A stretch of DNA of 37,108 nucleotides from Gammaproteobacteria bacterium. Lineage in GTDB: Bacteria; Pseudomonadota; Gammaproteobacteria; Pseudomonadales; UBA7434. The position numbers and the translations under genes were made by a program. The stretch is from NCBI GenBank assembly GCA_024280785.1, contig JAJRPK010000036.1, forward strand, positions 1 to 37,108. Direction: 5' to 3'. Numbering within the stretch: the stretch's first letter is position 1; every line of letters begins with the position of its first letter. The notes beneath the pieces are model-generated. The model was not told the DNA's origin, made no database searches, and worked only from the letters and a program-made list of their open reading frames with translations. This document shows, piece by piece, positions 25,060-33,016 of the stretch.

Positions 25060-26730
25060 ATGACCGCATCTAGCCCCTCCGCTCTAACAATTGCCAAACT
25101 AATTATTGCTCAAAAGGACAATGATCAGACAGCTATATTATTTGAAGATCAGCGCTGGTCCTATCGTGACTACGTTTCGGCCTGCATTAATTTTGCCAAC
25201 TTATTATTAGAGCATAAACAGCCAGGCCCGTTTCATGTCGCTGTATTGTTAGACAATGTCCCCGAATATTTAGTTGTGTTAGGCGCAGCCTCTCTCGTGG
25301 GCGCAGCTGTTGTCGGGTTAAATCCGACTCGCCGTGGTGCCGAGCTAGAGCGAGATATCCGCCATAGTGATTGTCAGTTTTTAGTGACGGAAAATAATCA
25401 TTTGCAAGATCTGGACTCGTTGGATCTTCAGATTCCTGATGCTCGTTGTTATAACATCGATACCCCGCGGTGGGGCGAGTTACTGGCATCGCAAAAATCC
25501 AAACCGATACCCGATGTTCCGATAAATGCGGCTGATGTGTATTTGCTCGTATTTACCTCGGGGACAACGGGCAATCCTAAAGCGGCAATTTGCACCCAAG
25601 CTCGCTTAGCAGGAATTGCCGAAGTGTTTCCTGCCATGAGCGGGCTTGATAAGACGTCGGTTAGCTATTTGGCGATGCCACTCTTTCACTCGAATTCCTT
25701 AATGGCCAATTGGGCGCCGATGGTGGCTGTGGGTGCAGCCGTAGCTCTGAGACGGAAATTTTCCGCTTCGGGTTTTCTGCCCGACATTCGCCGGTTCAAT
25801 TGCACTTTCATGAATTATGTGGGAAAACCGCTCACCTATATTTTGGCAACTCCAGAGCAGGATGATGATCAAGATAATTCTTTAGTCTTGGCGTTTGGCA
25901 ACGAGGCAGTGGTTCACGATATTGCACTGTTTGAAAAACGTTTTGGCTGTCATGTGAGTGATAATTATGGCTCGACCGAGGGTGGGATTAATATTGTGCG
26001 AACAGCCGATACACCAGCGGCTGCGTTGGGGATGGGGCAGCCGGGTACAGTTGTTCTTAAGCCCGAGACGGGAGAGGAATGTCCACTGGCCCAGTTTGAC
26101 AGCAGCGGAAAATTAATTAACGCTGACGAGGCCGTGGGAGAAATCGCCAACGTAGAGACGGCTTCTAGTTTCGAAGGTTATTGGAGAAACGAGGATGCAA
26201 ACACCGAACGGACTGAAGGAGACATTTTTTGGAGCGGCGACCTTGGTTATCGCGATAAAAAGGGGTTTCTATATTTTGGTGGTAGAAACTACGATTGGTT
26301 GAGAGTTGATGGAGAAAATTTTGCTGCTGCGCCGCTAGAAAATATTTTGACCCGACATAGTGAAATTGGCATTGCGGCGGTCTACGCGGTGCCAAATTCT
26401 GATGGTGGGGATGATGTGATGGCGACATTGCTTCTACATCCTGATAGCCATTTTGAGGCGTTAGAGGTGGCAGATTTTTTATCAAATCAGAGCGACATGG
26501 GCAGCAAGTGGTTACCTAAATACATTCGCGTTACTCAGAACATGCCTACCACAGCATCGAATAAAATAATTAAGCGCGAGCTTAGGGCGCAAGGTTGGGA
26601 GTGTGATGATACCGTTTGGTTGCGCCAGAGTGATGGCACTTTTAATTTAATGACATCGGCAGATTGCCAGGATATTCGTAAAAAGTTCGCGTCGAGAGAG
26701 CGAGAAGCGCTAATAGATTTTTCTGCATGA
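25060..26730 (+). CDS. Acyl-CoA synthetase / AMP-dependent ligase (FadD-like)
   Basis: ANL-superfamily enzyme that activates a carboxylic acid as acyl-AMP and then acyl-CoA. The phosphate-binding loop is TSGTTGNPK (166-174), the A5-type motif is YGSTEG (303-308), GDLG (393-396) is followed by FGGRNYDWLRVDGENF, and the C-terminal catalytic lysine is most likely K502 in TASNKIIKREL. The length of 556 is normal. The overall pattern resembles FATP/FadD17-like synthetases that take long or branched chains. ATG 25060 follows GAGAAAAAC, a modest ribosome site. It is convergent with tatC. It may supply activated acyl groups for the adjacent module, or belong with the catabolic genes further right. 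Confidence 0.88.
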   Translation: MTASSPSALTIAKLIIAQKDNDQTAILFEDQRWSYRDYVSACINFANLLLEHKQPGPFHVAVLLDNVPEYLVVLGAASLVGAAVVGLNPTRRGAELERDIRHSDCQFLVTENNHLQDLDSLDLQIPDARCYNIDTPRWGELLASQKSKPIPDVPINAADVYLLVFTSGTTGNPKAAICTQARLAGIAEVFPAMSGLDKTSVSYLAMPLFHSNSLMANWAPMVAVGAAVALRRKFSASGFLPDIRRFNCTFMNYVGKPLTYILATPEQDDDQDNSLVLAFGNEAVVHDIALFEKRFGCHVSDNYGSTEGGINIVRTADTPAAALGMGQPGTVVLKPETGEECPLAQFDSSGKLINADEAVGEIANVETASSFEGYWRNEDANTERTEGDIFWSGDLGYRDKKGFLYFGGRNYDWLRVDGENFAAAPLENILTRHSEIGIAAVYAVPNSDGGDDVMATLLLHPDSHFEALEVADFLSNQSDMGSKWLPKYIRVTQNMPTTASNKIIKRELRAQGWECDDTVWLRQSDGTFNLMTSADCQDIRKKFASREREALIDFSA

Positions 26731-26731
26731 A

Positions 26732-26746
26732 CCGCTTATTAAGCGG
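26732..26746. terminator. Hairpin shared by the convergent synthetase and tatC ends
   Basis: CCGCTT and AAGCGG form a perfect 6-bp stem with a 3-base loop, spanning the end of tatC and lying just after the synthetase stop. No T tract follows on either strand, so a bidirectional terminator is possible but not typical. Confidence 0.35.
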
Positions 26747-27530
26747 CAGGGCCCGAGGCCTCGCCGCTAGTTTTATCTTCTTTGTTTTCGACCAGACGAC
26801 TCATGAGCAGCCCCAATTCAAATAACAACCATGCGGGAATCGCCAGTAAGGATTGAGAAATAATATCCGGTGGTGTTAATAGCATTCCGAAAATAAAGCA
26901 AATCACTATGATATAGGGCCGTTTTTCCGCCAGCGATTGTCGAGTGGTGACGCCAGCCTTAATAAGGATTAAGGTGGCGACTGGAATTTCAAAGGTAATA
27001 CCAAAGGCGAAAAATAATTTTAAGATAAAGCTAAGGTAACTTGAAATGTCAGGGGTTATTGCAATTCCCTCGGGTGCAACGCTGGTAAAAAATCCAAAAA
27101 CTATCGGAAACACAACATAATAGGCAAAGGCAATGCCTAGATAAAAAAGTAATATACTACTAACAAATAATGGGACCGCCAATTTTTTCTCTTTTCTATA
27201 GAGCCCTGGTGCAATAAAGGACCATAACTGATACAGCACATAGGGAATGGCAATAAAAAACGATAGCACCAATGTTAGCTTAAAGGGTGCGAAAAATGGC
27301 GCCGTTACTTCGGTTGCAATCATCGTAGAGCCTTCAGGCAACAAGGCTTGAATGGGCGCCGAAAAAAACGAATAGATATCGTTAGAAAAAAAGATTAAAC
27401 ATAAAAAAACGATCAGTATTGATGTGATGCTATGCAGAAGTCGTGTTCTTAGTTCGAGTAAATGTTCAACCAGAGGCTGTTCTTTTTCATTGTTATTAGC
27501 CGGTGGCTCGGTTTGAGAGTTGTTTGGCAT
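26739..27530 (-). CDS. tatC: Sec-independent protein translocase TatC
   Basis: Multi-spanning inner-membrane component that recognises twin-arginine signal peptides together with TatB. The N-terminal cytoplasmic EQPLVEHLLELRTRLL motif is the TatC hallmark. It is followed by six hydrophobic segments, with FAFGITFEIPVATLILIKAG and the RPYIIVICFIFGMLLTPPD segment conserved. The 263-residue length is normal, and the C-terminal tail (SRLVENKEDK) is hydrophilic. It is the last gene of the tatABC unit, 9 bases after tatB. Confidence 0.96.
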   Translation of the reverse strand: MPNNSQTEPPANNNEKEQPLVEHLLELRTRLLHSITSILIVFLCLIFFSNDIYSFFSAPIQALLPEGSTMIATEVTAPFFAPFKLTLVLSFFIAIPYVLYQLWSFIAPGLYRKEKKLAVPLFVSSILLFYLGIAFAYYVVFPIVFGFFTSVAPEGIAITPDISSYLSFILKLFFAFGITFEIPVATLILIKAGVTTRQSLAEKRPYIIVICFIFGMLLTPPDIISQSLLAIPAWLLFELGLLMSRLVENKEDKTSGEASGPAA

Positions 27531-27539
27531 GTCAAGAAC

Positions 27540-27884
27540 TCAGGACTTGTCCGACGGTTTATCTATGATTTGATTGGCGCGATGGCTTAGCTCATCTGAT
27601 GACTGGTTAATTTGTTCCACCGTTTGGTTGATTGTCTCTGCGGTCTGCTTAAGTTGATCTGCAGATTCGCCCAGTTGATGCATGATATTTTCGTTGTGGA
27701 TTTGCTGCCGAATTTCGTCAGCATTTATTTCGCGCTCGATGTCGGTCTTGATGTCATTGAAGCTGCGTTTGATTCTCCCTATCCACAACGCCACTGTTTT
27801 TATTGCCGCAGGCAGACGCTCGGGGCCGAGTATTAGCAGCGACAGCACGCTGATCAGTAGAATTTCTTGAATACCTATATCCAT
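27540..27884 (-). CDS. tatB: Sec-independent protein translocase TatB
   Basis: Single-span protein that forms the Tat receptor complex with TatC. The N-terminal helix EILLISVLSLLILGPERLPA (about 7-26) contains the conserved GPERLP hinge, followed by an amphipathic helix with IGRIKRSFNDIKTDIEREI and a long Gln/Glu/Asn-rich coiled-coil-like tail. At 114 residues it is shorter than E. coli TatB (171) but similar to many gammaproteobacterial forms. It sits between tatA and tatC. Confidence 0.93.
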   Translation of the reverse strand: MDIGIQEILLISVLSLLILGPERLPAAIKTVALWIGRIKRSFNDIKTDIEREINADEIRQQIHNENIMHQLGESADQLKQTAETINQTVEQINQSSDELSHRANQIIDKPSDKS

Positions 27885-27946
27885 GATATATCCGTGCCTA
27901 CATTAAAACGGCGGTGGCGTTATAAAAGCCCATGAACAATGGCAAG

Positions 27947-28204
27947 TTAATCCTTTTTGCTTTCAACGGTTTCAGCATTTTTGGTGCTGTCAGTGTCAGT
28001 GTCCGTTGCCGATGTTTGAGCTTGAATGCTTGTGGTTTCATCCGTCTCTTTTTCAGGCTCTTCTTCGTTTAAAGATTGTTTGAATCCTTTGAGCGCCCCA
28101 CCTAGATCGCTGCCAATATTTTTTAATCGCTTAGTGCCAAAAATCATAATGACGATAGCTAAAATAATAAGGAGTTGCCAAATACTAATTCCACCAAAAC
28201 CCAT
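27947..28204 (-). CDS. tatA: Sec-independent protein translocase TatA
   Basis: Pore-forming subunit of the twin-arginine translocase. The N-terminus is MGFGGISIWQLLIILAIVIM, a membrane helix, followed by the FGTKRLKNIGSDLGGALKGF amphipathic helix that defines TatA, and an acidic, Thr/Ser-rich tail. The length of 85 is normal. It lies 64 bases downstream of hisE and 62 bases upstream of tatB on the same strand. Confidence 0.95.
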   Translation of the reverse strand: MGFGGISIWQLLIILAIVIMIFGTKRLKNIGSDLGGALKGFKQSLNEEEPEKETDETTSIQAQTSATDTDTDSTKNAETVESKKD

Positions 28205-28268
28205 GACTGTATCTCCGATAACGAGTAGTTAACTGTTGTAGATATGTTGGTTGTAGTTGTGCTTCGAT

Positions 28269-28628
28269 TTACTTCGATTTACGCGATGCTTTTTCGTCAA
28301 TACCTGAGACGCCAAAGCGTCGCGCTAGTTCTTCTAGTACGTCATTTGCATTGGCATCTAAATGCGACAGCATGACCAACGTATGAAACCATAAATCGGC
28401 AGTTTCGCTGATCAGTGCTGCTCTGTCTGTGTCACTGTTCTCTTCTTTCGCTTGAGACGCCGCGTAATCTTTAGCCGCTAAGATTGTTTCAGTGGCTTCT
28501 TCGCCCACTTTTTCTAGAATCTTGTTCAAACCCTTTGCGTGGAGCTGAGCAACATAGGAGCTGTCGGCTAACGCCGAGTTCTTGCGTTGCTCTAGTATCT
28601 CGGTGAGTTCTGCTAATACTTTGCTCAT
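28269..28628 (-). CDS. hisE: Phosphoribosyl-ATP diphosphatase
   Basis: Second step of histidine synthesis, hydrolysing PR-ATP to PR-AMP. The MazG-like all-helical fold is shown by SSYVAQLHAKGLNKILEKVG, then EEATETILAAKD and ISETADLWFHTLVMLSHLD, which carry the metal-binding Glu/Asp residues. The length of 119 is typical. The final codons lie in a 10-bp tandem duplication (CTTCGATTTA at 28262-28271 and 28272-28281), so the stop falls within the duplicated unit. It is separated from hisI by a 176-base gap containing a heptamer repeat. Confidence 0.93.
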   Translation of the reverse strand: MSKVLAELTEILEQRKNSALADSSYVAQLHAKGLNKILEKVGEEATETILAAKDYAASQAKEENSDTDRAALISETADLWFHTLVMLSHLDANANDVLEELARRFGVSGIDEKASRKSK

Positions 28629-28650
28629 GGTTTTGACTCTTGATTCATTT

Positions 28651-28692
28651 CACTTCTCACTTCTCACTTCTCACTTCTCACTTCTCACTTCT
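28651..28692. repeat. Heptanucleotide tandem repeat (CACTTCT)6
   Basis: Six exact contiguous copies of CACTTCT (AGAAGTG on the minus strand) lie 22 bases upstream of the hisE ATG, in the hisI-hisE gap. An AGAAGTG array just before the hisE ribosome site could alter transcript length or translation if copy number varies. Confidence 0.95.
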
Positions 28693-28804
28693 CAGGAAAG
28701 GAAAGAGATTGCCTTGTTCAGTGAATAATAGCGGCAAATGGATAAGATAAAGTTTAGTTGAAATACGTCACTATCGGTGCTCTGGTATGGAGATGTTAAC
28801 CCCG

Positions 28805-29197
28805 TTAATAAATTTCGCTAGGATCCTTTATCGGTTTTTCGACGGCAATCCAGCCCTCGTGCTCTGAATACCGCTGATACATGCAGCTTTGACGGCCTGT
28901 GTGGCAAGCGATGCCACCGCGCTGTTCTACCATCAGCAATATCGTGTCGGCGTCGCAATCGAGCCGAATATCGACAATTTTCTGCGTGTGCCCAGAAGTT
29001 TCGCCTTTATGCCATAGGCGCTGTTTGGACCGTGACCAGTATACGGCTTCGCCTTTGTCAATGGTGGCAACCAAGGCATCGCGATCCATCCAGGCCAGCA
29101 TTAACACCTTCTTGCTGGCGGCATCTTGGGCTATGGCAGGAACCAGACCATCACTGTTCCATTTGATAGCGCTTAATAGCAAATCTTGATCGTTCAT
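28805..29197 (-). CDS. hisI: Phosphoribosyl-AMP cyclohydrolase
   Basis: Third step of histidine synthesis, opening the adenine ring of PR-AMP; a cytoplasmic Zn/Mg enzyme. LMLAWMDRDAL, YWSRSKQRLWHKGETSGHTQ, the Mg-binding DCDAD and the zinc-ligand segment ACHTGRQSCMY are all conserved. The 130-residue form is the stand-alone HisI, separate from HisE as in Pseudomonas. It lies 18 bases downstream of ubiB, and HisI-HisE-Tat genes in this order are conserved among Pseudomonas relatives. Confidence 0.95.
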   Translation of the reverse strand: MNDQDLLLSAIKWNSDGLVPAIAQDAASKKVLMLAWMDRDALVATIDKGEAVYWSRSKQRLWHKGETSGHTQKIVDIRLDCDADTILLMVEQRGGIACHTGRQSCMYQRYSEHEGWIAVEKPIKDPSEIY

Positions 29198-29215
29198 TTC
29201 AAAGGGCTGGCCAGA

Positions 29216-30790
29216 TTAGTTGAAAAACAGCGTGCTGATGATAAATAGTATCGCGAATGTGCCGAGAGTTACATTGAATAATTGTTGCTGCCGTGCCAGC
29301 CGTTCTAGCCTGTCGATCTGCTGCTGTTCGTGCCGACGGAGTTGCTGCTGTTGCTTAGAGCTGGGGCCGGTATCCTGCCGCAGTTTGTCAAACACCAGAT
29401 GAGGTAGACTGGGCAATAGTTCCAGCAGTGACGGCGCTTGGTCTTTTAACTCGCTTAGTATTCGCTGTGGCGAGTAGCGTTTGGCCATCCAATTTTCTAA
29501 AAACGGGTGAGCGGTTTGCCACAGGTCAAGATCGGGGTAAAGTTGCCGCCCCAGACCTTCGATATTCAGCAGTGTTTTTTGTAGCAGAACCAGCGAGGGT
29601 TGAACTTCCATGCCAAAGCGGCGAGCAGCCTGGAACAAGTAAATCAGAAGAGTCCCGAATGAAATTTCACTTATTGGCCGTTCAAAAATGGGTTCACAAG
29701 CACTACGAATAAGATTTTCAAAAGCTTGAGCATTCGTCTCAGCAGGCACCCAGCCGGATTCAATATGCAGTTGCGCGACTAAGTGATAATCTCGGTTGAA
29801 AACAGCTAGTAAATTGCGGGCTAAATAGTAACGATCGGAGTCAGAGAGAGAGCCCATGATTGCGCAGTCGATGCCAATGTAGCGGGGCGAGTCCGGCTTG
29901 CTGATATCGACAAAAATGTTGCCAGGGTGCATGTCGGCATGAAAAAAATTATGGTCGAACACCTGGGTAAAAAATATTTCGACACCGCGTTCGGCCAAAA
30001 CTTTTAAATTAACATTGTTCTCGTTTAGCTCGTCAATATTAGAGACGGGCACACCGTACATGCGCTCCATGACCAACACTTTTTGGCAACTAAAATCCCA
30101 GAAAATCTTGGGGATGATGAGCATTTTTTGAAGCTCTTCCGAGGCTTCAAAATTCCGTTTGAGCTGAGAGCAATTAGCCGCCTCACGCTTTAGGTCGAGT
30201 TCGTCAAAGATGGTGTGTCGGTAGTCACTGACTACTTCGACGGGGCGCAATCGCCGACCGTCTAACGAGTACTTCTCGATTAATGTCGCTATTAAAAACA
30301 GTAGTTGGATATCCTGATGAATCACTCTTTCGATGCCAGGCCGGATGACTTTTACCACAACTTCTTCGCCGCTGTGCAAGCGGGCGGAATGGATTTGCGC
30401 AACCGAGGCTGAGGCAAGCGGGGTTACCTCAAAGCGGGCGAATGCTTGTTCTACCGATTGATGTAATGCATTTTCAATAATAGCCACTGACGTGGCGCTG
30501 TCGAACGGTGCCACCTGGTCTTGCAACTTTGCCAATTCGTCAGCTAAATCAGTTGGTAGTAAATCACGGCGAGTTGATAGTAGCTGTCCAAATTTAATAA
30601 AGACCGGGCCAAGATCCTGTAAGGCATGGCGCAACCTTACTGCACGCTGTTCGCTGTTGGCTGGAAAAAGAGCAGCCAATGCAACCGCCAGTTTTAACGG
30701 CCATCTAAGATTTTCTCTCGGGATAAAGCTATCGAGCCGATAACGAATCACCGTACGGATAATAGCGAGTAAGCGTAAAAAACGGTTCAT
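29216..30790 (-). CDS. ubiB: Ubiquinone biosynthesis protein UbiB
   Basis: Atypical ABC1/ADCK-family kinase-like protein needed for ubiquinone production, held at the inner membrane. The family KxGQ motif is K66-FGQ69 within FIKFGQLLSTRRDLLP; the kinase-like core includes ASASVAQIHSARL and VVVKVIRPGI, plus HADMHPGNIFV and IGIDCAIMG. The C-terminal 20 residues (LGTFAILFIISTLFF) form a membrane helix. The length of 524 is slightly below E. coli (546). Its ATG overlaps the ubiJ stop by four bases, giving coupled translation. Confidence 0.95.
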   Translation of the reverse strand: MNRFLRLLAIIRTVIRYRLDSFIPRENLRWPLKLAVALAALFPANSEQRAVRLRHALQDLGPVFIKFGQLLSTRRDLLPTDLADELAKLQDQVAPFDSATSVAIIENALHQSVEQAFARFEVTPLASASVAQIHSARLHSGEEVVVKVIRPGIERVIHQDIQLLFLIATLIEKYSLDGRRLRPVEVVSDYRHTIFDELDLKREAANCSQLKRNFEASEELQKMLIIPKIFWDFSCQKVLVMERMYGVPVSNIDELNENNVNLKVLAERGVEIFFTQVFDHNFFHADMHPGNIFVDISKPDSPRYIGIDCAIMGSLSDSDRYYLARNLLAVFNRDYHLVAQLHIESGWVPAETNAQAFENLIRSACEPIFERPISEISFGTLLIYLFQAARRFGMEVQPSLVLLQKTLLNIEGLGRQLYPDLDLWQTAHPFLENWMAKRYSPQRILSELKDQAPSLLELLPSLPHLVFDKLRQDTGPSSKQQQQLRRHEQQQIDRLERLARQQQLFNVTLGTFAILFIISTLFFN

Positions 30791-31428
30791 TGGGGATTTT
30801 TGTCTTTGTCTGCGTTTTGTTGTTGGTGGCGAGAGAGGCGCGCTTGCATGCGATCTAGCTGCATCTCTATTTCTCTTAAGCGAGTGGAAAAATTTTCGAC
30901 TTCGATGCGAGTAGGTAAAAGCCTCGCTTCTTCGTGGAGAAAATCGTTGATGCTACGGTGCAGGGTTTTACCCAGCTGTTTGCCAAAGCTAATAGCGAGG
31001 TCAGTGGCACGGCCGGCAAAGTGGGCGGGCACGTCGCCGATAATTCGAGATAGGTGACCTTCCCAGTCGAGCTGAATATTTGCGGCTATAGCTTTTAGCT
31101 CGACGAATACGGTACTGTCGCCGCTGATTGAGAGCTCACCGTTTATGAGCGCCGAGGCGGTGTCATCTGCTGCTAGCAGCTCTAGCCAAGCGGCTAGCTT
31201 ACCTTCGATGCTGGCGTCAGCGGCATGTTCGTAGTGTTGTAATATTTCGATCTTTTCGCCAATACGAATATACATTGTGATATCAGGTTGATGACAGCTG
31301 ATACACAATACGCGGCCGGCATAATCTGCCAATTTTTTTCGAGTGCTATGATCTAGCGTTAGACTACGATTAATCGCATTTTCTAACGCCGCATAACTGG
31401 CCGATGTCAGAGTGGGGTCAATCATCAT
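30787..31428 (-). CDS. ubiJ: Ubiquinone biosynthesis accessory factor UbiJ
   Basis: SCP2-domain lipid-binding protein that, with UbiK, organises the soluble Ubi complex for the later hydroxylation and methylation steps. Residues about 35-110 contain the SCP2-like segment with CISCHQPDITMYIRIGEK and INGELSISGDSTVFVEL. The C-terminal part (about 170-210) is charged and coiled-coil-like (IEVENFSTRLREIEMQLD), fitting interaction with UbiK. The length of 213 agrees with UbiJ. It sits between ubiE and ubiB as in E. coli. Confidence 0.9.
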   Translation of the reverse strand: MMIDPTLTSASYAALENAINRSLTLDHSTRKKLADYAGRVLCISCHQPDITMYIRIGEKIEILQHYEHAADASIEGKLAAWLELLAADDTASALINGELSISGDSTVFVELKAIAANIQLDWEGHLSRIIGDVPAHFAGRATDLAISFGKQLGKTLHRSINDFLHEEARLLPTRIEVENFSTRLREIEMQLDRMQARLSRHQQQNADKDKNPQ

Positions 31429-31461
31429 AGTGCGGGACTACTCGTATAATATGATGCTCAT

Positions 31462-32253
31462 TCATTCGCTTTTTATGCCTTTGTGCACGGCGACAATACC
31501 GCCCGTCATATTGTGGTATTCGCACTCGTTGAAACCCGCGTCTTCCATCATGCCCTTTAACGTTTCCTGATCGGGGTGCATGCGGATCGATTCGGCTAAA
31601 TAGCGATAGCTGTCCTCATCTTGTGCAAATATTTTGCCGATTTTGGGGAGTATATTAAACGAGTAAGTATCGTAGATTTGGCCGAGTAACGGATGAGTAG
31701 GTTTGGAAAACTCCAATACTAATAATCGCCCGCCGGGTTTTAATACTCTAAACATAGAACGTAATGCGAGGTCTTTATCTGTCACATTGCGTAGGCCAAA
31801 GCCAATGGTTATGCAGTCGAAATAATCGTCGGGAAAGGGCAAGTATTGAGCGTCGCCTTGAACACAGTGAACATTGCCACATAAGCCGTTATCAGTCAGG
31901 CGGTCGCGCCCTGTACTGAGCATTGAGGCGTTGATATCGGATAAGATGACTTCACCCTCACGACCCACTAGCCGACTAAACTTTGCTGCCAAATCGCCTG
32001 TACCACCGGCTAAATCAAGAACTCTGTGGCCGGGGCGAACCGCCGAGAGCTCAATGGTAAAGCGCTTCCATAGTCGATGAACCCCCGCTGACATTAGGTC
32101 GTTCATGATGTCGTAGCGGCTGGCGACAGACGAAAACACTTGGTTAACCAGTCCGGCTTTATCCTCGGTAGGCACCTCTTGATAACCAAAATGGGTTGTG
32201 TTTTGCTTGTCTGCAGTGCTTGATTGTTGGTCAGTAGAGCGGTGGTCTGTCAT
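31462..32253 (-). CDS. ubiE: Ubiquinone/menaquinone biosynthesis C-methyltransferase UbiE
   Basis: SAM-dependent C-methyltransferase acting on 2-octaprenyl-6-methoxy-1,4-benzoquinol-type intermediates. The N-terminal VFSSVASRYDIMNDLMSAG is diagnostic, motif I is RVLDLAGGTGDLAAKF, and CITIGFGLRNVTDKDLAL and FRVLKPGGRLLVLEFSKP are UbiE signatures. The length of 263 includes a Ser/Gln-rich N-terminal extension of about 20 residues. It heads the ubiE-ubiJ-ubiB order and lies 33 bases upstream of ubiJ. Confidence 0.95.
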   Translation of the reverse strand: MTDHRSTDQQSSTADKQNTTHFGYQEVPTEDKAGLVNQVFSSVASRYDIMNDLMSAGVHRLWKRFTIELSAVRPGHRVLDLAGGTGDLAAKFSRLVGREGEVILSDINASMLSTGRDRLTDNGLCGNVHCVQGDAQYLPFPDDYFDCITIGFGLRNVTDKDLALRSMFRVLKPGGRLLVLEFSKPTHPLLGQIYDTYSFNILPKIGKIFAQDEDSYRYLAESIRMHPDQETLKGMMEDAGFNECEYHNMTGGIVAVHKGIKSE

Positions 32254-32397
32254 GTAGGCCTCGATGAGGGTGACTTAATGAGGGTATTGTACCCGTCTGT
32301 GTTCTTTCACGACAGGGGGTAAGACGTCGGGTTTGACAGTGCCGATAGCTATGTTTTGTTTCGTTATTGTAAGCGGTAGAATTTTGTTACTGAGTCT

Positions 32398-32781
32398 TTA
32401 GGAAGGTTCAAAAAAGTTGATAACCTGTACGTCGGGGTCACGATTTTTTCCGTGTTCGACCAATTGGTCTAAATAGTCTTGCCAGTAGCGATTATAGTTG
32501 TCACCCAACTCTTTTAAATAATCCCAGGAATAGATTCCGCTATTATGTTCATCGTCAAAGTTGATCTGTAGTGCGTAGTTTCCGACGGTGGCAATCGATG
32601 TAATACCCACTTGTTTTTTCCCGTGCTGTAACACTGCTTGGCTAGGGTGATGGCCTCGAACTTCGGCGGATGGTGAATAGACTCTTAAGTATTCTGCATC
32701 CAACAGCAAGCGCTCATTTTCGCTATAGGCCAATTCGAGTTGCTTGGATTTTTTGTGTAATTCGACGCTTTCAGGGATCAC
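32398..32781 (-). CDS. DUF971 / GBBH-like N-terminal domain protein
   Basis: A 127-residue stand-alone member of the gamma-butyrobetaine-hydroxylase-like N-terminal domain family (DUF971), whose bacterial function is not settled. It runs PESVELHKKSKQLEL, LRVYSPSAEVRGHHP (the substrate-domain-like block), TSIATVGNYALQINFDDEHN and GIYSWDYLKELG, all typical. It is the usual upstream partner of ubiE in Pseudomonas relatives, where hslV and hslU normally precede it. Here the hslVU position is occupied by repeats and broken genes. Confidence 0.85.
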   Translation of the reverse strand: MIPESVELHKKSKQLELAYSENERLLLDAEYLRVYSPSAEVRGHHPSQAVLQHGKKQVGITSIATVGNYALQINFDDEHNSGIYSWDYLKELGDNYNRYWQDYLDQLVEHGKNRDPDVQVINFFEPS

Positions 32782-32828
32782 TTTTCGTGGCTCTTGTTTG
32801 TTATGGACATGATTACTATTTAAGATGT

Positions 32829-32891
32829 TGTTCAGGGTGGATTGTTCAGGGTGGATTGCTCAGGGTGGATTGTTCAGGGCGGACTGTTCAG
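32829..32891. repeat. 14-bp tandem repeat, about 4.5 copies
   Basis: Units TGTTCAGGGTGGAT begin at 32829, 32843, 32857 (one C substitution), 32871 (two C substitutions) and a partial copy at 32885. It lies between the DUF971 gene and the FAD-oxidoreductase fragment, and the fragment's reading frame ends inside it. It marks a likely rearrangement or deletion junction. Confidence 0.95.
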
Positions 32892-33002
32892 AACAAAGTC
32901 GGCGGCTCTCTCCTCCAGCATGACACAGGCCGCGATTCGGTAGGCTGCCGCGCAACCGGCAGACCCTGCGCCAACAACAATGATATCGTATTCTTTTGTC
33001 AC
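32874..33002 (-). pseudogene. N-terminal fragment of an FAD-dependent GMC-type oxidoreductase
   Basis: GTG 33002 opens a 42-residue frame beginning TKEYDIIVVGAGSAGCAAAY, the FAD-binding beta-alpha-beta entry (GXGXXG) of GMC oxidoreductases (choline/alcohol dehydrogenases). After about residue 26 similarity to the family stops and the frame ends at TGA 32874-32876 within the 14-bp tandem repeat. A complete enzyme would need over 500 residues, so only the 5' end remains. It lies 14 bases after the SDR gene on the same strand and was probably cotranscribed with it. Another FAD-oxidoreductase family is possible because only the dinucleotide fold is seen. Confidence 0.7.
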
Positions 33003-33016
33003 CGGATGGGTCCGCT

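Noticed and set aside
32829..32891. CRISPR-like array
   Set aside because: Units are 14 bp and directly contiguous with no spacers, and no cas genes are present; the same applies to the 7-bp repeat at 28651.
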